A stretch of DNA of 7,296 nucleotides from Bdellovibrionales bacterium (lineage in GTDB: Bacteria > Bdellovibrionota > Bdellovibrionia > Bdellovibrionales > JAMPXM01): contig SXSP01000289.1 in the NCBI GenBank assembly GCA_005792225.1, positions 1 through 7,296 of the forward strand. Reading direction: 5' to 3'. Below, one piece after another: positions 1 to 6,810 of this stretch. The notes under the pieces are model-generated. The model had not been told where the DNA came from. It was given only the letters and a program-made list of their open reading frames with translations, and made no database searches. Each line of letters opens with the position of its first letter. Position 1 is the first letter of the stretch. The translations under genes and the position numbers were made by a program.

Positions 1-1
1 G

Positions 2-913
2 ATCGATCGGGCAACCCTTCAAGACGTGATTTTGGCAGGTGGCGAGATTCGCATCTCGGAATCACGGATCGAAGATGACGTGGTTCTTGCGGCGGGATCA
101 GTCACCATCGCGCGAGACACACGAATTGCGGGATCCCTTCAAATCTACGGAAGCGACGTCGAGATCGGCGGCCAAGTTGGTGGGGACGCCAAGATCAGTG
201 GGGAGGACGTCGAACTCACCGGCACCTTCGACGGGAACCTCGAAGTCTCGGCGAATGAGCTCGCCTTGGGACCTACGGCCGTGATCAAAGGGAATCTTGT
301 TCATGCCACACGCGAGCTGAAGATCGCGCCCGGAGCCCAAATCTTAGGCCAAACTCAGGCTCTGCCTGTTTCATCTGGAGGTGCTATGGCGGGTCTGGCA
401 CTCGGAGGCGTGCTGTTTGCCCTGGGGCTGATCGTTGCGCCCGCACTCATCGCTCTCACGTTCCCCGAGACGATGCAGCGGGGTCTCGGCCGCGTGCACT
501 CAGGATTTGTAAAATCCGCCGGTGTGGGTGCTCTCGTTTTCTTTGGCTCACCGGTCGTTCTCGCGATTCTGTTGGCCACCTTCATCGGTATTCCGGTCGC
601 GCTCTTTGCGCTCCCTTTCCTGGTGGTCGCGGGACTTCTCGCTTGGTCGATCACATGCTTCGTTATCGGCGCTCAAGTCCGCAAATGGCTCAAACGTCCC
701 GAAGTATCGACTTGGCGATCGCGTTTTTGGTGGACGCTCGCGGGCTCCCTCGCTGCTAGTGTCGTTTTGTTTATTCCTGTTTTAGGAATTCTTTTCTGCT
801 TCATTCTTTTCCTCGCGAGCCTGGGTTCGATCTTTGCGCGCTTTCCAGCTCGCTCTTCTTCTGCCACGGACGAAACGCAAGCTCGTTGGTCCTCAGCCGA
901 GGCCCACGCATAA
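2..913 (+). CDS. Bactofilin-like beta-helix protein with C-terminal multi-pass membrane domain (5' end cut off by the window)
   Basis: The reading frame is open to the left edge, so the N-terminus is missing. A GTG at 26 could start translation, but the preceding codons continue the same repeat pattern, so it is probably internal. Of about 303 visible residues, roughly 9-118 form short V/I-x-I-x-G strand repeats (for example SVTIARDTRIAGSLQI and DAKISGEDVELTGTFDG), the signature of polymer-forming bactofilin-type right-handed beta-helices. From about residue 126 to 277 there are three or four long hydrophobic segments rich in G, A, L, V and F, with a basic stretch (QVRKWLKRPE) between the last two. 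The tail is short, polar and ends at TAA. Known family: bactofilins polymerise into membrane-associated scaffolds, and versions fused to membrane segments occur in several phyla. I infer a membrane-anchored envelope scaffold, probably with a signal peptide upstream of the window. A hairpin follows the stop, consistent with the end of a transcription unit. Confidence 0.72.
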   Translation: MDRATLQDVILAGGEIRISESRIEDDVVLAAGSVTIARDTRIAGSLQIYGSDVEIGGQVGGDAKISGEDVELTGTFDGNLEVSANELALGPTAVIKGNLVHATRELKIAPGAQILGQTQALPVSSGGAMAGLALGGVLFALGLIVAPALIALTFPETMQRGLGRVHSGFVKSAGVGALVFFGSPVVLAILLATFIGIPVALFALPFLVVAGLLAWSITCFVIGAQVRKWLKRPEVSTWRSRFWWTLAGSLAASVVLFIPVLGILFCFILFLASLGSIFARFPARSSSATDETQARWSSAEAHA

Positions 914-932
914 TTCTAGAAATCATCACAAA

Positions 933-965
933 CCGGGGCGCTGAACTCTTTACCCAGAGCCCCGG
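933..965 (+). terminator. GC-rich hairpin after the bactofilin-like gene, possible terminator without a U-tract
   Basis: CCGGGGC at 933-939 is perfectly complementary to GCCCCGG at 959-965. After one G/A mismatch, CTG (941-943) can pair with CAG (955-957), leaving an 11-nt loop. It begins 19 nt after the TAA of the upstream gene. No run of T follows (the next bases are aagtccgactcg), so it is not a canonical intrinsic terminator. It may be a mRNA 3'-end stabilising stem, a Rho-assisted terminator, or an attenuator ahead of the 1049 gene. Confidence 0.4.
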
Positions 966-981
966 AAGTCCGACTCGCGGG

Positions 982-1011
982 TTGTCAGAACACATGGTTT
1001 TTCGATATGGA
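982..1011 (+). promoter_or_regulatory. Weak sigma70-like promoter candidate for the three-gene cassette
   Basis: TTGTCA at 982-987 matches the -35 consensus at 5 of 6 positions. With an 18-bp spacer, TATGGA at 1006-1011 is a poor -10 (3 of 6). A start site near 1018 would lie downstream of the ATG at 1007 and leave a leader of about 30 nt before the ATG at 1049, which fits the start chosen for that gene. The -10 is weak, so this remains a candidate. Confidence 0.25.
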
Positions 1012-1048
1012 CTCTCGTCATCGCAACATCAAACGAAAGACGAAGGTC

Positions 1049-2851
1049 ATGCTGAAGAAACTAAGCTCGACGGTCTGGATGGGTCTTCTCGTTATCTTGG
1101 GCATCTCGAGCTCTCGCGCTCAAAACGCCCCAGTCTCGACCGCAGTCTCGACGCTCGAGCAGTACAATGATCTTCTTCCCGCATGGGGTGTGAGCTGGGC
1201 GCCGGGTGCGGGCGCGATCAATGGGTACTATCCGACGTTCTACACGGGCTTTGCGATGCGGAGTCAGTTTCCCGAGCGCATCCACGTTCGCGTCGCACGC
1301 GGCAACCAAACTCGCGTTTCGGTTATTTTGGACGAAACAACTTTGTCGGATTACCTTTTCGATCTCGTCAAGCGCTACTCGTTTTACGCGCAAATGACGA
1401 GCGGCGCTTCTCCGCAACTGAACTTGAATCCGAAGAATGCGAAGTTTCTTCCCCAGCTGACCTACTTCAATCAGATCATTGAGTCGCCGGAGTACGGGAT
1501 CCTCGAATTTGTTCGCAGAGCTCATGACGGCGATACGACGGCGGAAGAAAACTACCGTAAGGGTCTCGAAGTCCTCACCGCGCTGAACCCAGGTCGTGTC
1601 TTCCACCTCCGCATCGATTTGAACGCGAGTTTCAACGAATGGCGCTCACGAGTCATCGCCATGGGAGGCGCCGATCCCGTTCGTCTTCTCTCTAATCCTA
1701 ACCACGTCGTGACTCTCATCAACAGCCTCGTCTTCGGTCGCATCAACTACACCGCGAAACCATCCGCGGACGTGATAGCGAAACTTGAGGCCGCCGTTCG
1801 CGCCTCCGCAGACGGCGGTGACGAGTTTCAGAGATCCGCCCGAGATCTCTTTCTCGCAACAACGGGCACGAAGTATCGCATTCGCATTTTGAGCCCGCGC
1901 GGCGATTGGCAACCGGCTCTTCAATGTTCGGGTGCACGCTGCTTTTTAGTTTATCCGGAATTCACGGCGATCTACCCAACCGGATCTCTCGAGGCCATGA
2001 CGACCGATGAATTTGGAAACCGGATCAACGCGTTTGCAACTCCGGGCCTCTGGCAGTTCCTCAACTACCGGGGTAAAGAGGTCGATAATATACGCGACGA
2101 GCCTTACTACGGATTCGCACCCAAGATGGATTACGAAGGCATCGGCAACGGCTTTCACAATCCGGCGGTCCGCTTCTGGGGCGTCAACGCTGACGTCAAG
2201 AAAGCGCTCGGCATCGAAGCTAAGCACAACACACTCTGGGCCGTGAAACGCGGCGGAGTCTCGCACGGTTGCTTAAGACTCCCCCTAGGTCATCTCTGGG
2301 AGATGCGCCAGATCTTCCCGGTAGAAAATGCGAAGATGACGAAGATCCACTTCTTCGGCAGCAACGCCCAGGACTTCGATGTTTACGACATCAACGGCGA
2401 CGGTCGCCTCGAGGTCATGGGCGTTCAGTATATGATCTCCTACGGCCTCAAAGGAACTGATGAGCTCGCCCGTCGCGAGGGAACGGGCCTTGAAATCAAC
2501 TCGAACCGAAAACGCTCCTTCTACACGAGCCTCTATGGAGAGCGGAGTATCTTCTCGGTCGACGACAAAGGTCGATACACGTTCCACAATCCGCGCGTTT
2601 CTCTTCCGTCGCATCTCGATTTTAAGAAGCGGGCCGTGAAAACCCGCCTGGCGCTTGCGGGTGACTACCCCCTCTACGAGCAAGTTTACGAGAAAGATAA
2701 AGTTCAGTTCTACTCCATCGGTGCCATCGGTCCCGAACAGAAGCCCCTCGTGCGACTCATGGGTCGTGTGAGAGGCTGTGCTCCGACGAGCGACCGGGAA
2801 TCGTGCGGAGAAGCGGCCTTCGATAGAGAAGCGAGAGGAATTGTAAGATGA
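1049..2851 (+). CDS. Exported L,D-transpeptidase-like (YkuD-type) protein
   Basis: 600 aa from the ATG at 1049. I prefer this start over the in-frame ATG at 1007 because it gives a compact signal peptide (MLKK, hydrophobic WMGLLVILGI, cleavage near SSSRA/QN). Neither start has a good ribosome binding site. Residues about 275-437 resemble a YkuD catalytic domain: the motif SHGCLRL carries Ser405, His406 and the presumed nucleophile Cys408. His393 (KHNTLW) lies where the family usually has an HG[TS] motif, but the glycine is replaced by Asn. Known family: such enzymes form 3-3 crosslinks in peptidoglycan or attach proteins to it, through a cysteine acyl-enzyme in the periplasm. Residues before 275 match no family I recognise. 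After the catalytic region comes DINGDGRLE (447-455), like an EF-hand or VCBS calcium loop. Cysteine pairs 293/298 and 577/586 may form disulfides in an oxidising compartment. The stop overlaps the next ATG (ATGA). Being large for the family and with an altered HG motif, it may have a specialised substrate. Confidence 0.78.
   Translation: MLKKLSSTVWMGLLVILGISSSRAQNAPVSTAVSTLEQYNDLLPAWGVSWAPGAGAINGYYPTFYTGFAMRSQFPERIHVRVARGNQTRVSVILDETTLSDYLFDLVKRYSFYAQMTSGASPQLNLNPKNAKFLPQLTYFNQIIESPEYGILEFVRRAHDGDTTAEENYRKGLEVLTALNPGRVFHLRIDLNASFNEWRSRVIAMGGADPVRLLSNPNHVVTLINSLVFGRINYTAKPSADVIAKLEAAVRASADGGDEFQRSARDLFLATTGTKYRIRILSPRGDWQPALQCSGARCFLVYPEFTAIYPTGSLEAMTTDEFGNRINAFATPGLWQFLNYRGKEVDNIRDEPYYGFAPKMDYEGIGNGFHNPAVRFWGVNADVKKALGIEAKHNTLWAVKRGGVSHGCLRLPLGHLWEMRQIFPVENAKMTKIHFFGSNAQDFDVYDINGDGRLEVMGVQYMISYGLKGTDELARREGTGLEINSNRKRSFYTSLYGERSIFSVDDKGRYTFHNPRVSLPSHLDFKKRAVKTRLALAGDYPLYEQVYEKDKVQFYSIGAIGPEQKPLVRLMGRVRGCAPTSDRESCGEAAFDREARGIVR
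2833..2850 (+). promoter_or_regulatory. Ribosome binding site and ATGA stop/start overlap
   Basis: GAGAGGA at 2833-2839 sits 8 nt before the ATG at 2848. That ATG shares bases with the TGA (2849-2851) of the preceding gene. The site lies inside the upstream coding sequence, so translational coupling is expected. It fixes the start of the downstream gene. Confidence 0.75.
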
Positions 2852-4209
2852 AGTTTCTGATTTTGGCTTTGTTGTCTTCCGTGATTTCGTTCACCGCGCA
2901 CGCGGATCTGACGAGCGACTTCAAACAATTGAGTTCGACATCGAAGGGTGCGTTCGGTCTCAATGCCATGCAGGGCACGCTGAGCCGCACGAATGTTCGC
3001 GATAGCAATCCTGCGGGAACCTATCAGTTTCAAGCCGCCTTCCGGAACGTGGCCGCGCAGCAGCTCGCGCGTCGCTACGATTTCTGGGTCGGGAACCTCT
3101 TCACGACAAATTACTACGAACTCATGGGAGAGTACGTCTACGGGGATCCGACGAGCAGTCACGAACTCGATCACGAAGGCCTCGTCATTTCCGGATCGGT
3201 GGCAATGGCCAAGGCGGCCTCCATGGTTCGCCATTGGGTTCTCGAGAAACACTACATACATCAGTTCAAAGATTCAGGGCTGGCGCGCGGTTTCCGCATT
3301 CGGGGCATCAGCGGTTCCGAGTTTGAGCAGGAATATGCGAAGTACTTCTTTAATTTCTACCTGTCGGCACTCGAATCAGACACGCAATTTCTCGCAGGAA
3401 TTCTCCTCGCCCGCGGAAGCCCCATCGCCGAGTCCAACTCACTCGAGCGCGCGCGTTCCTTGATTCTCCTGATTTATGATTCATCAAACAGCCAGTTTGG
3501 CGCGGCTGATCCGAAGGTTCGTAAACTCTATCTCTTGCGCAATCAGATCCACAACCAACTCACGCAGTCCGTGATCGGTCAGATCGACCAATTCATCCGC
3601 GATTATCCGGGCCATCAAGATCGCCCGCTGAAGGACCTCCGTGCCATGATCGTCGCCTACTATGCGGTGGGCGCGAAGACCGTCGTCGATGCGGCTAACA
3701 AGTTTGGCTCTCGCGAGATCGCGGCCCAGGCGGAAACACTCCGCCGCAATGGCGCGACGAGCGCCGGACTCAAAAAACTCTCCGCGCTCGCGGCCGATCT
3801 CAGAACGAAGCTCTCGAGTCCGAGCGTACCCTGGGCGAAGAAGACGGATGGTCTTCTCGTCCTCTTGGCGACATCTCAGTACCTCAACAAGGAGCTCAAC
3901 GGTCTTCGTACGATCGATTCCAAAGACGTCGTAACGACGGTGGTGAACCTCATTTATCTTGAGGGATTTTTGATCAAGGACAATTGGCGCTACTTCTTGG
4001 GCGAAGTTGAATCGAGCGCAAGCGTAAAGGCCGCCGTTGACCAACTCCCCGATATCGTCGGCATCGCGAGCGACACGCTCACCCAAGCTTTCTCGCCCGC
4101 ATTTGATCAGTGGGTCTCCGCCGATCGTCGTATGCAGTACTTCATGGACAATACGATCAAGTCATCTTCTCTTAACACGGCGTCGATTCTCGCCGGGAAA
4201 AACAGGTGA
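2848..4209 (+). CDS. Exported protein of unknown function, predicted mostly helical
   Basis: 453 aa. I do not recognise a family. The N-terminus is a typical Sec signal peptide (MKFLILALLSSVISFTAHA, cleavage after Ala19, AHA/D). The mature part lacks further hydrophobic spans and looks predominantly alpha-helical, rich in Leu, Ala, Ser, Arg and Gln with few prolines. Examples are the segments around residues 116-135, 225-250, 260-300 and 305-325. There are no cysteines in the mature chain. HELDH at 105-109 matches HExxH superficially, but the charged Asp makes a zinc protease unlikely. The gene overlaps the upstream transpeptidase-like gene (ATGA) and the downstream dikinase-like gene (TGA inside GTGATCATG). 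The tight overlap suggests a partner or substrate of one of those proteins; a helical adaptor for the dikinase-like protein is one guess. Codon use resembles its neighbours, so there is no sign of recent transfer. Confidence 0.8.
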   Translation: MKFLILALLSSVISFTAHADLTSDFKQLSSTSKGAFGLNAMQGTLSRTNVRDSNPAGTYQFQAAFRNVAAQQLARRYDFWVGNLFTTNYYELMGEYVYGDPTSSHELDHEGLVISGSVAMAKAASMVRHWVLEKHYIHQFKDSGLARGFRIRGISGSEFEQEYAKYFFNFYLSALESDTQFLAGILLARGSPIAESNSLERARSLILLIYDSSNSQFGAADPKVRKLYLLRNQIHNQLTQSVIGQIDQFIRDYPGHQDRPLKDLRAMIVAYYAVGAKTVVDAANKFGSREIAAQAETLRRNGATSAGLKKLSALAADLRTKLSSPSVPWAKKTDGLLVLLATSQYLNKELNGLRTIDSKDVVTTVVNLIYLEGFLIKDNWRYFLGEVESSASVKAAVDQLPDIVGIASDTLTQAFSPAFDQWVSADRRMQYFMDNTIKSSSLNTASILAGKNR

Positions 4210-4214
4210 TCATG
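4204..4214 (+). promoter_or_regulatory. Extended Shine-Dalgarno directly abutting the start codon at 4212
   Basis: AGGTGATC (4204-4211) is an 8-base match to the complement of the typical 16S rRNA 3' end (AAGGAGGTGATC) and runs directly into ATG at 4212. In the normal pairing register the core AGG then sits at the usual distance from the start, which favours ATG 4212 over GTG 4206. The TGA of the upstream gene (4207-4209) lies within this site, so terminating ribosomes can re-initiate here. Confidence 0.6.
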
Positions 4215-5765
4215 CGTTTCACATCTCTGCTCCTCGGAGTCGCGACCTTCGTTTTCGTTTCGAGCGCTTGGGCGAAAGCTCAAGTGATGAATCCCGGCGA
4301 AGCCGTCGGCCAACTCGTCGTTCTCTCGGTTCAAGACGTAAAGACCGAAAGCCCTAAGTACAAGAGCCTGAGCCCGCTCTCGATTCCCGTTTTTGCCGAG
4401 CTTCCACTCGACATGTCGGTTGTCGCCGGAGCGATCACGCTCGCTCAACAGAATCTGCTCTCGCACGTACAGATCAAATCGCGCGCTCGTCACACTCCGA
4501 ACCTCGATATCTCGGGCCTTGAGGGCGGAATGAAGAACGCCCTCTTTAAAAATTTCAAAGACGGATCCTGGGTCCGCATGGTGCTCGGAGCCGATCAAAC
4601 AATTCGAATCGAGGCCGCGACCGAGGCCCAAGCCCTCGCCTTCTACGAGCGTCAGCGCCGTGCTGTCGTTGCACTCCAATCGGATCTCTCGTCGCGCGAT
4701 ATCTTGCGCACGTCTCAATTAGGTGCCGCTGATTTTGTTCGCGTAGGTTCGAAAGCCGCCAATTACGCCGAACTCGCAAAAGTATTGAACTCCGCCTCTC
4801 GTACGGTGGTTCGCCCCGGATTCGGAATTCCGTTTTCGTACTACCAAGAGTTTGTTGACAGTCATCCCGCGATCGCCGCCGCGATCGACTCCGTGCTTCG
4901 GGATCCGCTCATGAAGCGTGTGGCGAAGGTTTCGTATCGGGAAGCAAAGCTGAAAGCACTCCGTGACTTGATGACGAGCCCTGACGCTCGCGTCAGTGAG
5001 GCACTCGTGAATGACCTCATCGCGCGCTTTGAGCCTTTGCGCAAAGGCGGCGTGCCGATTTCGATGAAACTTCGCAGCTCCACGAACTCCGAGGATCTTC
5101 CAAATTTTAATGGAGCCGGACTGTACACTTCTTCATCTTACAAGCCAGCAAAGAAGGGCGCGGAAAAAACGCTCGAAGAAAAACGCGAAAGCCTTAAAAG
5201 TGCACTGAAAGAGGTCTGGGCGTCGATCTGGAATCTCCGGGCGTTCGACGAACGCGCTTACTTCCGCATCCCGCACGCCGAAGTCAAAATGGGCATTCAA
5301 GTGAACCCGTCGTTCTCCGACGAAGGTGCCGACGGCGTCGTCGTCACGAAAAACATCGCCAATGATCCCCGCTACCGCGGCGCTGGAGTTTATATCGAAG
5401 TTCAGCGCGGTGACGACCACAGCGTCGCTAACCCCGAGCCGGGCGTGAAGCCGCAAAAAATCCTGGTCCTCTACGACGCGAGACAACCGCTGAAGGCGGC
5501 GAGCTACCGCGTGCACGTTCTCCAGAACTCAAACATCGCCGACGACAACAAGACGGTTTTGGCTTCCGAAAATCCCGCTCCCGTCATGAGTGACGCGGAG
5601 ATTCGCGACCTCACCCTTCAGGTCTTGAAGGCGCAGGCGCACTTCAAACCTCTGCTCGGCGCTGAGGATCCAGACTTTTCGCTCGATCTTGAATTCAAGG
5701 TCGACTCGGCCGACACGGGCTCGCGCGCCGTTTATATTAAGCAAGCTCGCCCTTACATCGACTAG
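4212..5765 (+). CDS. Exported dikinase-like protein: phosphohistidine-like segment plus PEP-synthase/PPDK-type ATP-grasp domain
   Basis: 517 aa from ATG 4212; the alternative GTG at 4206 adds two residues. A Sec signal peptide is clear (MRFTSLLLGVATFVFVSSAWA, cleavage at AWA/KA). Around residues 65-100, NLLSHVQIKSR with His85 resembles the phosphohistidine (swivel) motif of PEP-utilising enzymes, and most closely the LSHV motif of plant glucan water dikinases. From about residue 175 to the end comes a PPDK_N-type ATP-grasp domain: VGSKAANYAEL with Lys181, RPGFGIP, MKLRSSTNSEDL with Arg288 and GAGLY, KEVWASIWNLRAF, DLEF with Glu494, and a terminal KQARPY with Gln511. All the motifs I know for ATP binding appear intact. 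No swivel or PEP-binding domain follows; PEP synthases run to about 800 aa. An N-terminal phosphohistidine segment followed by a C-terminal ATP-grasp is the glucan dikinase order. Known enzymes of this type use ATP to autophosphorylate a histidine, then phosphorylate a carbohydrate or small molecule. The substrate here is unknown, and an ATP enzyme with an export signal is odd. Last gene of the overlapping cassette. Confidence 0.8.
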   Translation: MRFTSLLLGVATFVFVSSAWAKAQVMNPGEAVGQLVVLSVQDVKTESPKYKSLSPLSIPVFAELPLDMSVVAGAITLAQQNLLSHVQIKSRARHTPNLDISGLEGGMKNALFKNFKDGSWVRMVLGADQTIRIEAATEAQALAFYERQRRAVVALQSDLSSRDILRTSQLGAADFVRVGSKAANYAELAKVLNSASRTVVRPGFGIPFSYYQEFVDSHPAIAAAIDSVLRDPLMKRVAKVSYREAKLKALRDLMTSPDARVSEALVNDLIARFEPLRKGGVPISMKLRSSTNSEDLPNFNGAGLYTSSSYKPAKKGAEKTLEEKRESLKSALKEVWASIWNLRAFDERAYFRIPHAEVKMGIQVNPSFSDEGADGVVVTKNIANDPRYRGAGVYIEVQRGDDHSVANPEPGVKPQKILVLYDARQPLKAASYRVHVLQNSNIADDNKTVLASENPAPVMSDAEIRDLTLQVLKAQAHFKPLLGAEDPDFSLDLEFKVDSADTGSRAVYIKQARPYID

Positions 5766-5785
5766 ATTCTGTGCCCGGGGTCCGT

Positions 5786-5804
5786 TAGACTCTGCTCATG
5801 AGTC
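5786..5804 (+). promoter_or_regulatory. Candidate -10 box and GACTC-N7-GAGTC dyad at the dioxygenase start
   Basis: TAGACT (5786-5791) is a 4-of-6 match to a -10 box. A start site 7 nt downstream would fall on the ATG at 5798, so a leaderless transcript is possible; no Shine-Dalgarno is visible in the 32-nt gap. GACTC (5788-5792) and GAGTC (5800-5804) form a 5-bp inverted repeat with a 7-nt spacer that includes part of the start codon. No convincing -35 is seen. Confidence 0.3.
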
Positions 5805-6784
5805 AGATCCCGGTTCTTGATCTTTCATCGCCTGAGTTCGCCTCGCGACTGCGGGGCGCACTCGCCGATTACGGCTTCTTTTACATTCAGAATCACGGAA
5901 TTCCGGAAGATCTCCAGACTGATCTCATTCGCATCGCTCGCGAGTTCTTTCGGCGATCGTACGACGAGAAGATGAAGATCGAGATGAAAAACGGCGGAAG
6001 AGCCTGGCGCGGCTACTTCCCTCCCGGTGGGGAACTCACTTCCGGGCGCCCCGATCGCAAGGAAGGCATCTACTTTGGTCGCGAACTGGCTTTTGACCAT
6101 CCTGCGGTACTCGCGAAACTTCCCCTTCACGGCGCAAACCTCTGGCCCGCCGATTTTCCGCGTCTTCGCGAACTGACGCTCACCTACATGGAAAAGATGA
6201 GTGAGCTGGCGCAGGCGATTCTCTCCGGCGTGGCGGTTTCGCTGGGGCTCACTCCCACCTATTTCAAAGATCGATTCTCTTCCGAACCTACGATTCTCTT
6301 TCGAATCTTCAACTACCAAAAGCATGTTTGGCGAGATCACGAGGACGAATGGGGTGTGCGGGAACATACCGACTATGGTTTCCTCACGCTTCTCAAACAG
6401 GACGAAAGCGGCGGCCTTCAAGTTAAAGCCCGTGGCGGTGAATGGATCGAAGCTCCGCCGATGGACGGAACCTTCGTCGTCAACATCGGTGATATGCTTG
6501 AAGTTTGGACTCACGGTATTTATCGCGCCACTCCCCACCGCGTGAGAAACCTCGGGGCGGGCGATCGCATTTCTCTCCCGTTCTTCTTTGACCCCGGCTG
6601 GCAGACGCGTCTTGAGCCGATTGAGGCGTCTCTTCTTTCCGAGGGGGATCTCGCTGTGGCCCGCGCGAATCCCACTGCGCGTTGGGATTCGATGGACCTG
6701 CGTCGTTTGCCTCCGAGCACGACGTACGGCGAGTTTCTGTTCTCGAAAGTTTCGAAAGTCTTTCCTGATCTCGCGAAACCTTAA
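5798..6784 (+). CDS. 2-oxoglutarate/Fe(II)-dependent dioxygenase, isopenicillin N synthase-like
   Basis: 328 aa, a normal length for the family. The N-terminus IPVLDLSSPEF...GFFYIQNHGIP matches the DIOX_N region that opens most members, which supports the ATG at 5798. The catalytic double-stranded beta-helix domain covers about residues 165-270. The iron-binding facial triad is complete: His190 and Asp192 (REHTDYGFLTLL) and His247 (ATPHRV). Arg257 and Ser259 (RIS) form the usual RxS 2-oxoglutarate carboxylate clamp, and the preceding FRIFNYQ fits the conserved RxNxY-type strand. Family members couple 2-oxoglutarate decarboxylation to substrate oxidation (hydroxylation, desaturation or ring closure) in the cytoplasm; the substrate cannot be assigned. 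No signal peptide, unlike the three genes upstream and the one downstream, so a role in the envelope cassette is not implied. It starts 32 bp after the dikinase-like gene and could be read through from it or use its own promoter. Confidence 0.92.
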   Translation: MSQIPVLDLSSPEFASRLRGALADYGFFYIQNHGIPEDLQTDLIRIAREFFRRSYDEKMKIEMKNGGRAWRGYFPPGGELTSGRPDRKEGIYFGRELAFDHPAVLAKLPLHGANLWPADFPRLRELTLTYMEKMSELAQAILSGVAVSLGLTPTYFKDRFSSEPTILFRIFNYQKHVWRDHEDEWGVREHTDYGFLTLLKQDESGGLQVKARGGEWIEAPPMDGTFVVNIGDMLEVWTHGIYRATPHRVRNLGAGDRISLPFFFDPGWQTRLEPIEASLLSEGDLAVARANPTARWDSMDLRRLPPSTTYGEFLFSKVSKVFPDLAKP

Positions 6785-6809
6785 GAGTCACTGTTAAAAT
6801 CGAGACTCT
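6784..6809 (+). promoter_or_regulatory. Extended -10 promoter within an inverted repeat, upstream of the serine hydrolase
   Basis: TGTTAAAAT at 6792-6800 matches an extended -10 (TGnTATAAT) at all but one position, with a start site expected near 6807. The -35 region is poor and lies within the end of the upstream gene. The inverted repeat AGAGTC (6784-6789) and GACTCT (6804-6809), with a 14-nt spacer, brackets the -10 and could be an operator. Confidence 0.4.
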
Positions 6810-6810
6810 A

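Noticed and set aside
26..28. GTG as the start of the first gene
   Set aside because: The frame is open upstream to the window edge and the upstream residues continue the beta-helix pattern, so the gene most likely begins outside the window.
1007..1009. ATG 1007 as the start of the transpeptidase-like gene
   Set aside because: It has no Shine-Dalgarno, would put 14 mostly polar or basic residues before a standard signal peptide, and overlaps the candidate -10. It cannot be fully excluded.
1010..1015. GACTCT as a motif shared by the starts at about 1010, 5788 and 6804
   Set aside because: The hexamer also occurs inside coding sequence (for example near 1711 and 6981) and sits at different positions relative to the three promoter candidates. 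Only the longer dyad at the last two sites stands out.
2465..2488. Inverted repeat GCCCGT/ACGGGC inside the transpeptidase-like gene
   Set aside because: It is only 6 bp, lies within a conserved reading frame and has no terminator features, so it is probably chance.
3160..3174. HELDH motif (HExxH-like) at residues 105-109 of the 2848-4209 protein
   Set aside because: The fourth position is a charged Asp, which breaks the usual zincin consensus, and I cannot place a convincing third metal ligand.
4206..4208. GTG 4206 as the start of the dikinase-like gene
   Set aside because: The Shine-Dalgarno match runs through this GTG and is positioned for ATG 4212. The two-residue difference does not affect the interpretation.
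5825..6538. Long open frame on the minus strand opposite the dioxygenase gene (also similar ones at 3484-4086 and 4107-4718)
   Set aside because: They lie antisense to clearly functional genes, have no recognisable domains or ribosome binding sites, and are explained by the GC-rich codon use of the sense strand.
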